A DNA stretch of 64,000 bases from Pogonophryne albipinna (GCA_028583405.1 CM053256.1:9760994-9824993); one strand, 5' to 3'. Positions 42,992 to 55,619 are shown, numbered from the stretch's first letter. Numbers and translations: made by a program. The notes: generated by a model from the sequence alone, not told the origin.

Positions 42992-43738
42992 CGGATGGCA
43001 ACTTATACAATAAGCGTCACAGAAAATAATAATTCACCTGAATGTTCCCCTGATACGAGAATTAACAAACATTTCAGACATTTCAACCTTTTTAAAAAGA
43101 GACCTCCCCTGATGCTACATTATAATTGCATAAATGCACTGGGAAACAGTTAAATTACATTTCACTGAGAGATCTGATTAAATCTTAAGAGCACTTAATA
43201 ATCACAATTCATTAAATCAAGTATGGCTTCTGTAAAACATGTTTAAGGCTAAAAACAGCAAATGAACCGCAGAGACATACATAGATGTAAACATAAGTGA
43301 CAAACAGTGTGTGTTTTTCAACTATTAACACTGGGATTTATCTCCAAACATTGTTAGCATTTAAATACACTTGGTTAATTATAACAATTCTGCATAGGCT
43401 TTTATAATTGTGCAATAAATACTGATTGTCATGTGCCATTGCATAGCCGAGAGCTCCAGTGTTGTTTTGGTCAAATCAACCCGACTTACCATAGTAACTC
43501 ACTATAGTCATTTTCTACCTAATATAACACTTGTACATGCATTAATACAGGATATATGCATAGGCTAGGTAGAGCAGTTTGAAGTGCATTATACTTTGAA
43601 CTAGGCAATATGTGTTAGTATATGAAGGCACTGGCAGTGCTTTTTCATTTCACCCTAAACTACCGATCTGTAGGCACTTAAATCACTGGAAGCTCTACCT
43701 TGTCTTTGACCTTTCTCTCAGGTGCGAGTCACATATTT

Positions 43739-46700
43739 TCAGAACGAACTGTCCAGAGTGTTGTAGTTGTCTTTGAAGTTCTTCAGCTCCAGGAAGTGTC
43801 TGGGCCGCTTGCTGCGCTGCTGCATCGACGATGTGAGGTAGGTGGTTTGGGTGGGGGAGGAGGAGCTCATTGGCTCCGAGGTGCCGATCAGGTCTTTGGC
43901 GGCCGAGTGGTGGTGCTGGCTCGGAGTGCTGCTGCTGCTGCGAGACTTCACGCTGAAACAGGAAGGAAGAATCAGATTGACCCAATGATAGATTAACATT
44001 CCACAGTGGGATTAGCATAAAAGTGAGGCTGAACTGCGAGGAGAGGTTGCGTTTACTCACACAGAGGCCAGTTCAGTCAGTGCTTCCTGGTATTTCAAAA
44101 ACTCTGCTTCACCAAAAGCCTACAGACAAAAAAATGGGTAAAATGATAAGATATCCGTACATTTGACAGCTTTTCCTGCAGTCGCAGTTCACTGTACACA
44201 ACAGGAGGGACTATATGGTGAATAGCAGAAGCACTAATAATAAGGATAATACATTTGTAACAATTTTGTCAGAAGACCACAATACAGCCACTACTGTATG
44301 TATAAACTGGTTAAATGTTTGGTCAAAAAAAGTCAGAAAATTGTGAAAAATATATATCCCAGTCTGTCAAAGACCAATTTGATGTCTTAAAATGTCTTGT
44401 TTTGTAAGTCAAACTCAGAGATATTCAGTATATGACTTCATTAGACAGGCTAACAACTGTATTTTGTTCTGCCATTATTGCATTATTAGTATAACAAATT
44501 AATCTATTACAAAAATAGTCAGCAACTATTTTTCTGTTGATCAGCTATGATATTGAGTTCTATGGAGCACAATGACTATTAAATCAATTGTGTAACAAAC
44601 ATGACTTACAAATACTCTCCTTTCATATTAAGCATACCTATATGATTGTGTTGCCAGTTTAAAACAATTGTTTTGCTCTTTATTTAGACAAGGTACTGTC
44701 ACACAATATTGCCATGATGTGTCTTAAGAGATGTAAGTTCTTCTCACAAACGGACAGAGGGACACTGACCTCTGCCCCGTGACGGGCTTTGTTGTATCCG
44801 TCCAGCACCTTGTCGATGAGCGAGCTCAGACTGTTTTGGAACATGCACTGGGACTTTCGTAGCTGCAGAAGCCACGTCCGAAGTCTTTTACCCGTCACAG
44901 CGGTAGGTGTGCCGCCGAGTTCACGGAAAGGTAGATCTGTTGACAGAAAGTACAGGTAGAATTGTAACAGTTTGTCTTTACAACAAAACCAGAGTGTGAC
45001 CAGATTGTTGACAGCAAAGCTTACCGGTGTCTCTGATGGCATCCAGTGCTTTCATCCTATACAGGAAGTTATGAGAACCTACAACAGACACACACATTAT
45101 TCGGTTCAAAACTACTCACATATAGATAGTTTCAGGACTAGTGTATATGAGTGTGTGTTGTTGCATATGCCTCTTACCAGACTGTTCTCTGTGCTTTAGC
45201 CGGTCGTCATCTAGGGACAGCAGACGAGGCTCAAAGTGGATTTTCTGGACCTGGCAAAGTTTGGCTTCAATTTCTTGTCTCAGCTCCTACAGCACAGACA
45301 ACAAACACCTATCATATTTGACCAGAAAACAATGCACATCAACAGACTTAAGTGTAATTGTGTGGGTCACCTTGGGAGCATTGTGGCCGATTGGAACATG
45401 TGGTCCTCTCCGAGACTTCATGGCAAATCGCACAATTTGCCTTTTGACAAAGATGAAGAGCAAAACAAACACCTAGAAAAAAGTCAGGGGTTAGTTTTAT
45501 TTGTACTCCCCTTTTGAGCATACTGAGCAGAATGTCTGTGGATCATAAAAAATCATAATGCAAATAAAAGTTGTGCAGTAGAAAGTAAAATATATCCCCC
45601 CTAGATGTAATGGAGTAAAAGAACAAAGTTGCAGGAAATAGAAATACTCACGTAAAGTAAAAGTATCTCACCTTTGTACTTAGTTATAGTACTTTAGACC
45701 AGTGGTTCTCAACTGGTCAGGCCTCGGGACCCACTTTTTCCTTGGTCAATAAATCGCGACCCGAAATTTTGAACCACTAAAATCTATTCAACAAAAAATC
45801 GTGCTGTAATATATACGCTTTTCAGCATACAATATTAATTAAAGGGAAGTACAGTATCCCTTATAGGCTATCCCTTCACAAAACTAAAGAATGCCTTTAA
45901 AATAAAAAGGCAGATTTGGAGCCAATCCTGCAAATTCACCACACGTGAAAACATGACGTGCTGAAAACCCAACCCAACCCCAGCATGGGGGTCTGGGGGG
46001 ATTCTCCCCCAGGAGATTTTGTGAAATACTAACATATAAACTACACATTCTGGCACACTGAGAAGAAAATAAATACATACTAATATTAATAATATTTTAT
46101 GCCATGGTTTGTTTTTCACTTTGTTCTGACAGCTGAACTTGCTGCTCCTCACAGAGAGAAGAGCAAAGAGGAGAGAGTCTGTGTGAATTACTTTAAATTG
46201 TGGATAAGGGTAGATTGCTCCCATTGTTCTGTGACCTGTCAATCATCAAACCCGGGGTCATATCTCATTATGTGTTCATATCTGAAGTTGTACGCATGGA
46301 TGTATAAAGAATAGTTCTACCGCAAAGTTATGCTCAGTGGGGACTTCCGGCAACAATCTTGATTCTGATTGGCCAGAAGACTCGAAAAACATCAGCAAAG
46401 ATGTTTTATTGAGCAGATGATCACTACGTGACGTTTTCAAACCCGTTTATGGTCTCCAGTACTTCCACTCCAACTGCATGCACAGCGGGCCTTCAAAATA
46501 AAAGTTTTTTTTCTTCACTCACACATCTGCGACCCACTTGAAACGGGTCCGCGACCCACCAGTTGAGAACCACTGCTTTAGTACATGTACTTAGTTACAT
46601 TCCACTAACTGTGTGTGCCTTGTAATGACTCAGCATAGGATTTTGAACTCTGTCCAGTTAAGGGACATATTTTGTGTTTCATAGTGAAAATGAAGCCATT

Positions 46701-46926
46701 TTGACTATTTGAAATAATAAGCTTTGTAAACAGAAACTCTGTAGTGAAAATGAACCAAAAATATGTTTTAAAAAACTACGCTTACAGGCTTGTCATCGCG
46801 AGAGTTAACATACACCTGACCTAGGTAAGAAAATGACACAGATATAAAGAGAAACACACTCACCAGACTACCGTAGGCCATTACAAGCACCACGTTAACG
46901 CTGGAGAGGAGAGGGTCGCTCCGCAT
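43739..46926 (-). CDS. c1orf43: C1orf43 (NICE-3) homologue, membrane protein (7 exons)
   Basis: The human protein is a small single-pass membrane protein reported as a regulator of phagocytosis and linked to Golgi and mitochondria; its molecular action is not settled. Coding exons on the minus strand: 46926-46864, 45472-45371, 45286-45178, 45078-45025, 44936-44770, 44119-44061, 43952-43739. They sum to 768 bases, 255 aa (human 253), with all junctions in frame. The N-terminus VNVVLVMAYGSLVFVLLFIF forms the membrane segment at about residues 7-30 and is followed by KRQIVRFAMKSRRGPHVPIG, almost identical to human. LYRMKALDAIR and the C-terminal RHFLELKNFKDNYNTLDSSF also match. A hAT element sits in intron 1 (45700-46575). 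The upstream side faces a possible divergent promoter. Confidence 0.95.
44318..44580. repeat. Ancient interspersed repeat in C1orf43 intron 5
   Basis: 'gtcagaaaattgtgaaaaat', 'aaaatgtcttgttttgta' and 'ctcagagatattcagtat' occur in the order seen in an old repeat widespread in fish. It is diverged, and its ends and class are uncertain. Confidence 0.4.
45560..46615. repeat. Older repeat split by the hAT insertion
   Basis: The sequence left of the hAT ('acctttgtacttagttatag') and right of it ('catgtacttagttacattcc') both carry the 'gtacttagtta' motif of a common fish repeat ending near 'ttaccactg'. The hAT therefore landed inside an earlier repeat. The outer boundaries are estimates. Confidence 0.45.
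45700..46575. mobile_element. Non-autonomous hAT transposon in C1orf43 intron 1
   Basis: Inverted ends 'cagtggttctcaactgg' (45700-45716) and 'ccagttgagaaccactg' (46559-46575) are perfect over 17 bases. The 8-bp flanks ctttagac (45692-45699) and ctttagta (46576-46583) agree at six positions. Inside are 'gggacccact' and 'gcgacccac' motifs near the two ends, typical of this hAT family. The 876 bp hold no convincing transposase. Confidence 0.88.
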
Positions 46927-47280
46927 CTTGAAGCGGTGTGTTTAAACTACAATAAACTAACTTTAGTTACCGCTTGCTAAATGACGGAGGGTGCGTCCAA
47001 CACTTGACACTTGAAAGCCATTCAGTGTCCCTTTAGAGCTCGTTTTTAAATCACACGAAGCTTACATTAAACGCAACACATAAAACAGGGAAGTAGGTAA
47101 AGTAAAGTGCTTTTTAACATTTCGCTGACCGGTTTGTTGACTTCCGCATTGGTCAGGTGACAGGTACGGGCGAGCAGGACTGACGTCAGAGCAGACGTTT
47201 CCACGGCCTCTCCTGCCATCTGCTGCTGACGACCTGCAAACAAACAACAACATTGGAGGGAAGATGTTCTTCAAGTGAGT
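46927..47280. promoter_or_regulatory. Upstream region of the C1orf43 homologue with perfect CRE
   Basis: The region is G+C-richer than its surroundings. It contains the full palindromic cAMP-response element TGACGTCA at 47181-47188, about 255 bases upstream of the minus-strand start codon. A plus-strand ATG with a good donor (ATGTTCTTCAA|gtgagt) at 47265-47275 could be the first exon of a divergent transcript, but I cannot connect it to a second exon. Confidence 0.45.
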
Positions 47281-47366
47281 GCAATTTTTAGGTCTTTAGT
47301 TTAGTTTTTAGTTTCTAAGTACTTGCCTACGTTACTGCCTTTACTTGTAAAAGAGTGTATTTACGT

Positions 47367-47480
47367 TTTCGAAATATTCAATGGTTCTATTATCAAATGC
47401 ACAGTAGTATAGCTAGTGTAGTTATGGCAACAGAATAAGATGGGCTAAAAAAAGAATGTAAAAATGAAATACTGTACAGA
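47367..47480 (+). repeat. Diverged retroposon tail
   Basis: It is a diverged relative of the element at about 9268-9460: 'ttctattatcaaatgcacag' and 'tagtgtagttatggcaac' align with the corresponding parts of that copy. Confidence 0.4.
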
Positions 47481-48894
47481 ATATATTTGTATTACTATTT
47501 TCACGTAAAAGATCTGATTAGGCTACTTAGGCAAATGATCCAAACACCAATAACAGAAGAACAAGATATAAGGATATTTCTGTAATATCCACATAACACA
47601 ATTCCCAATTTCTTTTGTTCTTGTTTTTTGTTGTTGTGTTATTCAGGGAATGTTGTTCAAAGTGCTCTGCAATAAAGTAAAAAACAAGATGATAAATAAA
47701 AACAGGCATACTAAAACAGTTGCCAATACTTCCCAATAAAACCAAGCGATTAAATGTATACCAAATAAGAAAAGATACAGAAAGAACAGGATAAAAAAAG
47801 GATTGCATTAGTACATTTAATCAGATAATAATGAACACTAAAAGTAACAGTTAAAAGAAATCCCCAAGGCTCCTACAAAATGGGCTGAGCTGCCAACTTT
47901 CCTACTCATGTGACAGTTCCAATCCAAAAAGACACAAAGTTCAGAGTGAATTGTATTTTATCGATGGATTGCTTCACACTAAAAGCATGCAGACTATTTA
48001 TATCCACTGTGACCCATTGATTAAATACCATAAATTGCCCTTTTCTCACATGGCCTCTGGTGCCTACACCCTAAAGAATGAATCTATTGCACCAGTGTGT
48101 CTGTTTGAGCAGAACAGCGATTTGCATCCATCCTGTTAGATAATAAGTGCCATTCTTCTGTCAGGGACAAGGGTGGTGTTTGGGATTTGAACTGGAGCTA
48201 TTTACCCCTCCTCACAGACTAATCTCTGTCCTGAGGAGACCATGCGACCTACCACCCCTCTGACTTATCACTTATTGGATTCTAAGACCTGGCCTATAGG
48301 ATCAATGTCTCCACTCAGTCTATTTTGGCTTTTGACAGGCACTCACTTTAAGACGTTTCTTATGTAGCGTTGCAGCATGCTGACCACAGTTTCCTCTCTT
48401 TCAACGGAAGACAATTGCAGGTGCATGCAAAAAAGAATCAGTACAACAAGAGCGTCTACACAACAAACATAACTGTAAGTACTAGAATTGAATATTTTGA
48501 TTGTATTTATCGCTGTCCTTTTGCTTTTTGTACATGTGACTGAATACGCCTTCCCACATTTCACGAAATCTTCTTCTTCTTCTGCTTCTTCTTTATCTCA
48601 GACACTTTTCTCCTGTAGCGTGTTGTTTTGTTTAACACATGTCATACGAGAGGTGTACTTTTAACAATATTAATCCCTGCTGGTATTTCAGGGCCCTTTG
48701 TTGTCTCTGGTCCCAATTATAGGTGCTCAGGTGACTGAACTAAGATTTGCCCTGAGGTGGGGTTACAGTATGTAATAAGACTGTGTTGGAAAATGTCATT
48801 TTTGTCCGTTTCACACATTAATCTGGACTGCATCTTCTCTCCCTTGAGCTATGAAATGCTAATGTGTGAGGGAGCTTAAGGTTTGAATTGTCAG

Positions 48895-49119
<225 letters not shown>

Positions 49120-49319
49120 CCCTGTTAAACATTTCAGTGGGTGACACATTGAACTGCTGTCAGGAATGCTACCCTGTGAGAAGAGGAAAAGAGGGAGAAA
49201 ACAACAATGGGAGGGGGAGGAGAGAGAAAGAGAGACAGAGAGGATGAGAGGATAAACCAGTGTGGCAGGTTTGCGTCACTGTACACACTTCATCATGCAA
49301 AGCAGACAGAGAGAACACA

Positions 49320-49320
<1 letters not shown>

Positions 49321-49351
<31 letters not shown>
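49321..49351 (+). repeat. (GA)n microsatellite
   Basis: About 14 GA units in a purine-rich stretch just upstream of the possible first exon of the IL16-like gene. Confidence 0.9.
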
Positions 49352-49354
<3 letters not shown>

Positions 49355-50817
49355 AGTTGAGCTGATGTCATTGCAGAGCGCTGCCTTTATTATGAACCTG
49401 TTTCACACAGCGGTGTAGGACAAGAACTCATTCCTAGAGAAGGTAAGGCACATGTATTTGTGGATGTGGGATCTATTTGTGCTAATTCTTGATTATGTGA
49501 GTGAGTGAATGTATTATGTATGTATATGTCTTGATGCATTTTTGTTTCCTCGCTCTTCAATCGGGGTTTAAAGTATACTGAGCAGTGTTGCCTGGTTACC
49601 CAGATGGGAGGCTTTGACCTAACAGAACAGGTGTTTCTGTAAACCGACACTCAGACTCACCTTCATTGGAAAGCACCACGGAGACTGTCTCCCACAGTAA
49701 CACGCTGACACCTAAACAGCTTCATACAATGATGCAGCCATTTCTTATCTGCTTGCTAGTCCTGTTGTATTTGTACAGTAAATCAACAGCTTACACTACT
49801 TGTGTTCAACGTCAAGATAGATCGCTCTTAATTCTGCCTTGATTAATGATCAAAGATGGTTTTGGTGGTTATCAAACAATGCCTGTAATTTGAACAAGTG
49901 CCATTGTTCATCAGTAATACAATATATCCCCAAGCAGATTGAATGCAAATCAAAGTGACTTTGTCCTCATCTTTGTCCATCTTATCTGATAGTTTCCCCT
50001 GAACACTGTTACAAAGTTTCAGTCAGTCGTTGTCCTCCTGTGGCTCTATGAGGCCGATACGCGCATCACAGAGACTGTTTGTTGTATTTTAATACATTGT
50101 TTTTACTGGGAGGATTGCAGTTTGGTGAGTTATTCCAGTTTTTAATTCAGGTTTTGCTGACGCTGACAGGTAGTCATGAGTATGTTGCTTGTGTAAACAG
50201 CTGTTATGATATGTGTGTGTACAAGAGAGTGCATTATGTGAGTCAGAGTCCCACTGTTCTGTGAATGGGCTCATTGAGACAGTGTGAGGGGTATGTCAGC
50301 AGGGCAGAGACGTGTTGCCCAATGACATAACTTACAGGCGTTAAGTTTACAATAGTTTAGTTCTCTGGCCCTCATGCTCTTTCTTTTGTTCCTATTTGTT
50401 GTTCTTAACATTTTCATATCTTCTGCATTCACTGTCCTCTTTATTCTTCTCTGTTACGTGTTGTGTTCCCTATCATCGAACACTATGTGCTTTTGTTTGA
50501 TCATTTCAACGAGCCACAATCTACATATCACAACATTTCATCCCAATGCGATCTCAGGATAGAAATGTGTACCTTTGTTATGCTTTGCAGGCAATAGGAG
50601 CTGTTCTCTGAAGTCATGTTGGGGGAGCCAAAGAATCCAAGGGACAAAACGACAAGAGATCAATGAGAGAAGCCCAGTGGAGCTCTCTTCTCAACCACAC
50701 AACAGACAATCATCAGACATTTGTTCGGATTTGCTTGAATATCAAGTTCACTCCTCCGCTCTCTTTTTGGGATTTGGCACTTGACAGCAGGTTATTAACT
50801 TTGTTTATTATCAGACA

Positions 50818-53800
50818 ATGGACTTGTCCATGCTGCCTACTCAAGTGAGTGGCTATGACAAGCAGCAGACAGGAGCATGCTTCACTGTGCGCTCAGCCAG
50901 CTCTCCGTCTTACCGTCTCACTCGCAGGCCAGGTGTCCGGAAAACAAGGAGTTTTCAAGAACAGAAGAAGGAGAGTTCTGAGGAAGTCGGCGAGAGAGAT
51001 TGGACTCTCTCTGGCACAAATGGCACAAACCAGGAGGCGGATGGCACAGTCACTGCTTATCAAGCCAGGACTGGGAGTCGCAGCACTGTCAGAGGGCAGG
51101 GCGAGGAGCAGGAACCATCAGACCATAAAAGTACTATTAAGCTGAACCAGAATGGCACATCAGATCAAACTATCACAGAGTTTGGCACCGACAGAGGTAG
51201 AAACTGTAACCCTGCCTCTGAAAGCTGGGGCAGGACTGACTTGAGGAGACAAAACATGCAAAGTAGAAGTAAGAGTTTGGATTGGAGAGCGGGGGACACG
51301 AGCCCTGATCGGGGAAAAAAGGCTGACATATCTGTGTTGTCACCCAAACAAGGCTCGAATGAAATAAGGACTGTAGTTGAATGTGTGGGAGACAGGGTGA
51401 TATCTTCAATTCACGCCTATATCTCTGCAGATAGAAGTAGTGATCAAGAGAGGAGGCCAGCGAGTCTCATGAGTGAGACTTTGGACAGGGTCAGTCGGGG
51501 TAATTCTCTCCCCGTTAGGATTAGGTCCCTGTCTGGATCTAGCACCGGTACCAGAGGGAGAGCTTCTTCATTCGGACCCAAAGGAGGTCAGAGTATAATT
51601 GAGCGGATAGAAAAACTCTATGGGTCAGCTAATTTTGATCAAATGGAGGATTCAAGTGACTTCTCTACTTCTTTGACATCCCATCACAGAGAAACAACTA
51701 CAGACTCCCTTGTTTCGCCACAGCAGAGGTCATATGAGAGGGCATCAGGGGGAACCTTCCCCAGGCGTATGTCACCCGGAGAGAATAGCAGCATTGTGCC
51801 AAGCAGGAAATCATTCACCTGGACACAAAATTACACTAAAGGTTCTGAGAATTCAATTAATACAGGGACAAGCAGGACCAGGGAGAGACTGTCAGGGGTA
51901 CAAGGGCAAGGACCGACCCAGAGCAGGCTTTCAGAGGAGGGGGGAGCTAAATGGGGTAGAGGGTTAGAGGAAATGGGCACAATGTCTCTGGATAGAGCGA
52001 GAAGCAGGTACTCTGCAGCAGCTCAGATAAGAGCTGCGAGGGCTGCAGCAGGAATTACTGCACCATATCCAAACACTTTCCCAGAAGAGGAGAGTTCATT
52101 TTCTTTGAAAGAAGAGCAGGAAAACAAGTCAGATAATGCAGCAAAAGACTGGACACTATTGAAGAGCAGCAGCATTGATGAAGATGTGTTTGTGTCACAG
52201 GATATCACAATAAAAACTGTTGAGAAGAAGAGATTCCCAGAAAGGTCGACTGCCTCTGCAGCCAGTGTGAGAAATAAGATCAATCAGTTTGAGGCCCTCA
52301 CACAGAGAGGCCACAATTTAGTTTCAGCACAGGTCGTGATGCCAAGACGAGCCTTTTCTGTGCCAACACAATTCAGCAGTGATTATGATGGAGTAAAAAA
52401 GAGTGGATCAGCAAAAGCGATTGGTGGGTTGAGATACAAGTGGGAGGAATTGAAAGAGGGAAGGGAGGCAGGTGATGAGGCTGAGGAGAAAGTGGCAGGA
52501 GCAGGAAAGAAGCCCGGGTCAAACAGGTCTTTATCAGAGGATGAGGTTGGACTAAGACTAGGGAGGAAAGAGAGAGAAGGTACTGATTCGAATGAAACAC
52601 AGGAAAAGGGAACAGATAATAATTTTGTTGATGATTTCGAGAAATATTCTAGACTCAAGAGTCGATTGGAAATCCCGTTAAATGGAGGATATGGTAGAAA
52701 CCTTTACATAGATGAGACAGATTTCCAAAAGATCTCAAGCCCTGAAGACTCTAGCCAGAGTCCATCTTTGCTACTGTCCAAATCCAGCAACACTTCTGCT
52801 GGTGTGCAGAAAGCACACTCTCTGGTTACTTCACCACTAGTTAGCGATGACGACGAGACTCCAACAAACTCTCCAAATAACTCACCTCTTCTTTCACCTA
52901 CCACTCAACCGGAAAACATCAATTCCATTATAGGCAGGGAAAAGGAAAGCACTTCTGTCTTCGCAGTGTCAGCCAAAATTCCTGAACAACATGCCCGCCT
53001 TTTCCCTCATCCCCTGGCCAGTTCGTCCCACAGCGACCTCCCCGGTCTCATCTCTCCGGAGAACAAAGCCCATCCAAATGGGAAGAAACAGTTGCTGGAC
53101 CTTGAGGCTTGGGTGGCTGGCTTGAGCCCAAAGTTGAGGGTCTGGAATGACGATGAAGATGGTTATGAAGATGATGATGAAAGTACAGAGAGGGACGATG
53201 ATTCAAACTATGACTCGGACTCTGGAGAGTCTTCAGTGACCGTCACTAGTAGCATGAGCCAGTCAGATCACAAGAGCTTCTGTGTCAGGTGGGTAATGTT
53301 TATATTATATTTCTTCCAACAATTTGTCAGTACCTCACACCTATAACTCCTTTTCTTTCTTGCCTTTAGTCTTTCAGACCTGTGTAACTTTACTGGAGTG
53401 GACAATGAGTCGGAGAATGACTGCGATGAGTGGCAAACTTCAAGCCGTCGGACTGCCTCCCTGAGCTCAGACATATCGGCGTTCTCCTGTGTGTCCGTGA
53501 TGCCCAGTGAGGAGCTCGACAGGCTGCTGGAGGATGTCAGGAGCGTGGGGGACAGCACCCTACAGGTACAAACATCAGCAACAGTCACTTTCTGTGGTTC
53601 TGAGACAACAAACATTACCATGAACTAGGGAGTTTATACAAGTGCCAAATAATCAGGCCTACTGTAACGTTGTTGTTATTCTCTCTGCCTTCCCTTTTTG
53701 CAGGACTATGATGATGTGCAGGTGGTGGTTCTCCATAAGGACATAGGAGTGGGACTAGGCTTCAGTCTGGCGGGAGGCGTGGACCAGAACAAGCCTGTCA

Positions 53801-55207
53801 CTGTGAGAAAATACCCCTTGCTGCCTTCTCCTGAAAAATATTTAAATTCATTGTCTTCAGTCTCCTAATTTGTACCACAATGTGTTCTCAGGTCCACAAA
53901 GTGTTCCACTCGGGCGTGTCAGCCCAGGAAGGCTCCATAAGGGAAGGGGACCAGGTCCTGTCAATCAACGGCACAGCACTGAGCGGCTATGCCCACTGGG
54001 AGGCCTTGAGGGTCCTGAGGAGGGCAAAGGCTCGGGAGATGGGGGTGGTGGTCCTGAGGAGGGGAGAGGTTAGCAGTGTCCAAAAGAAAGGAAGGCAGAC
54101 AAAAAATCAGGGACCAACACAGACTCCGTCAACTGACACGGGTGAGGAGGCGTACTTTAACAACACTTTGTAAAGATCATAGTCCTGTATCTACACGTTT
54201 TTAGAGACAAATATTGACTGTTCTTCTGCTTTTGCTACTTTCAGGTCAGCTTTTGTGTGTGCGACTGGAGAAGAACAGCAGGGATCTGGGCTTCAGCCTG
54301 GAGGGAGGTGCGGATTCCAACCTGGGAAACAGACCCCTCACTGTACAGAAGATCTTCCAGGGTGAGGACTGTAGTATTATTTATCTTCCAAAGAAGAAAT
54401 ACAGAGATTTAACCATCATTTAAACTCTATCCACCCCACAAAGAGGTGAACATGAGTTGTTAGGTGGGGTTTAGGTCAGTGCTCCCTGCAGGCCAACTTA
54501 GCTCTTTCACTCCAAACTCAGAAAGCACGTCTTTGGACCTCATTTCAATTAACATGGTAAACAAAGTCATGTTTACACAGAAAAGCATAAAAATGTCAAG
54601 ATTACGTTTGCTACCGTGTAAGGTTTTGTTATAATCAGAACCCAAACCAGGAAAAAGCCCCAGAACAACAACATGCGGACAAGATTTCTCTTTATCTTCT
54701 TAAATAAATTGTGTCAAGCGTTGGATTTATTAAGTACTCAACGTTACTTTATTGAAAAATAACATCGGTTAAGAAATCAATAAAAAATTACGATTATTTT
54801 TATTTTACTTGGCTCTTGTTATCCAGATATTCTTGTAAATTGGCCGAAAAGAGAAAGACACCTGTTTTTGCTTATGCAGTACAAGCTTAATAAAACATAT
54901 TCTAAGCAACCCTTTCATAATAACTGTTCTACATTAAAACTATATTATACTATACTACACTTGCAGCAATTATCTTTCCCCTTGCCTGTCCTTTAAGATC
55001 TTAGTAAACAACATGTGATTAAAGCCACCCTTTTACCCTTCAGGAGGTCCTGTTGACAAGATGTATCCTGGTGATGAGGTCGAGGAGATTGAAGGTGTGA
55101 GCGTGGTGGGGATGAGACGCCTGGAGGCCTGGACTTTGATCAGAAAACTGCCGACTGGGCCTGTGGACGTGGTGCTTCGACGCCCTCTTGAAAATCTGGA
55201 AACATGA
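50818..55207 (+). CDS. Interleukin-16-like protein with two C-terminal PDZ domains
   Basis: Exons: 50818-53288, 53370-53565, 53704-53802, 53892-54141, 54245-54361, 55044-55207. They sum to 3297 bases, 1098 aa, with all junctions in frame. The ATG at 50818 is the first Met after an in-frame stop at 50782 and has A at -3. Residues 1-820 are a Ser/Arg-rich, mostly disordered region with an acidic tract (NDDEDGYEDDDESTERDDD). Next comes SLSDLCNFTG and SEELDRLLEDVRSVGDSTL, matching the SEELKKLIEEVKVLDEATL segment of human pro-IL-16. PDZ A (about 894-977) has GLGFSLAGG and EGDQVLSINGTAL. PDZ B (about 1008-1092) has LGFSLEGG and RRLEAWTLIRKLPTGPV, like mature IL-16. Human pro-IL-16 is cut by caspase-3 between these domains to release the cytokine; here the linker contains PSTD. 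The long form's two N-terminal PDZ domains are not seen. Whether it is secreted or signals is unknown. Confidence 0.88.
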
Positions 55208-55601
55208 GGACTGTTCAGGTGCTTTGTGCACAGTAGAGCTCAGTGACTGATGACAGCTCAAAACCCATCCATTAGTGGCTATACCTTTTTATTCCTAAGG
55301 CCATTAAAACAACTCAGTAAATTGTAGTAATTAATACAAATCCCTATAGGAAATGTAATCTTGAAGACCAGGTCAAAAGTGTGTATTTTTCTCACTTTAT
55401 CTACATCTACCTCAAGGCTTGGGATATGTCTTTATATAATTGAAGTGCACTGATGGCTCATACATTTATTAAGTCAACCAACCTTTGTAAAAGTTATTTT
55501 GGTCACCTTGAAGCTAGAAATGTGGCAACTGTAAATGAAAATACATATTGTTTTATATTGTGAATGAAACCTAACTGCATTTAAAGTTTATATTGCTTTT
55601 T

Positions 55602-55607
55602 AATAAA
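55602..55607 (+). terminator. Polyadenylation signal of the IL16-like gene
   Basis: AATAAA in 'tttttaataaatcc', 395 bases after the stop codon and followed by 'tgtatttgtatgtcctg'. It is a good position for the end of this transcript. Confidence 0.65.
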
Positions 55608-55619
55608 TCCTAATTTAAA

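Noticed and set aside
45868..46242. 124-codon minus-strand frame in C1orf43 intron 1
   Set aside because: It lies inside the non-autonomous hAT element and has no transposase motif.
47265..47275. ATG plus splice donor as the start of the IL16-like protein
   Set aside because: Joining it to the acceptor at 50590 gives an immediate stop, so it cannot be the coding start of that gene; kept only as part of a promoter finding.
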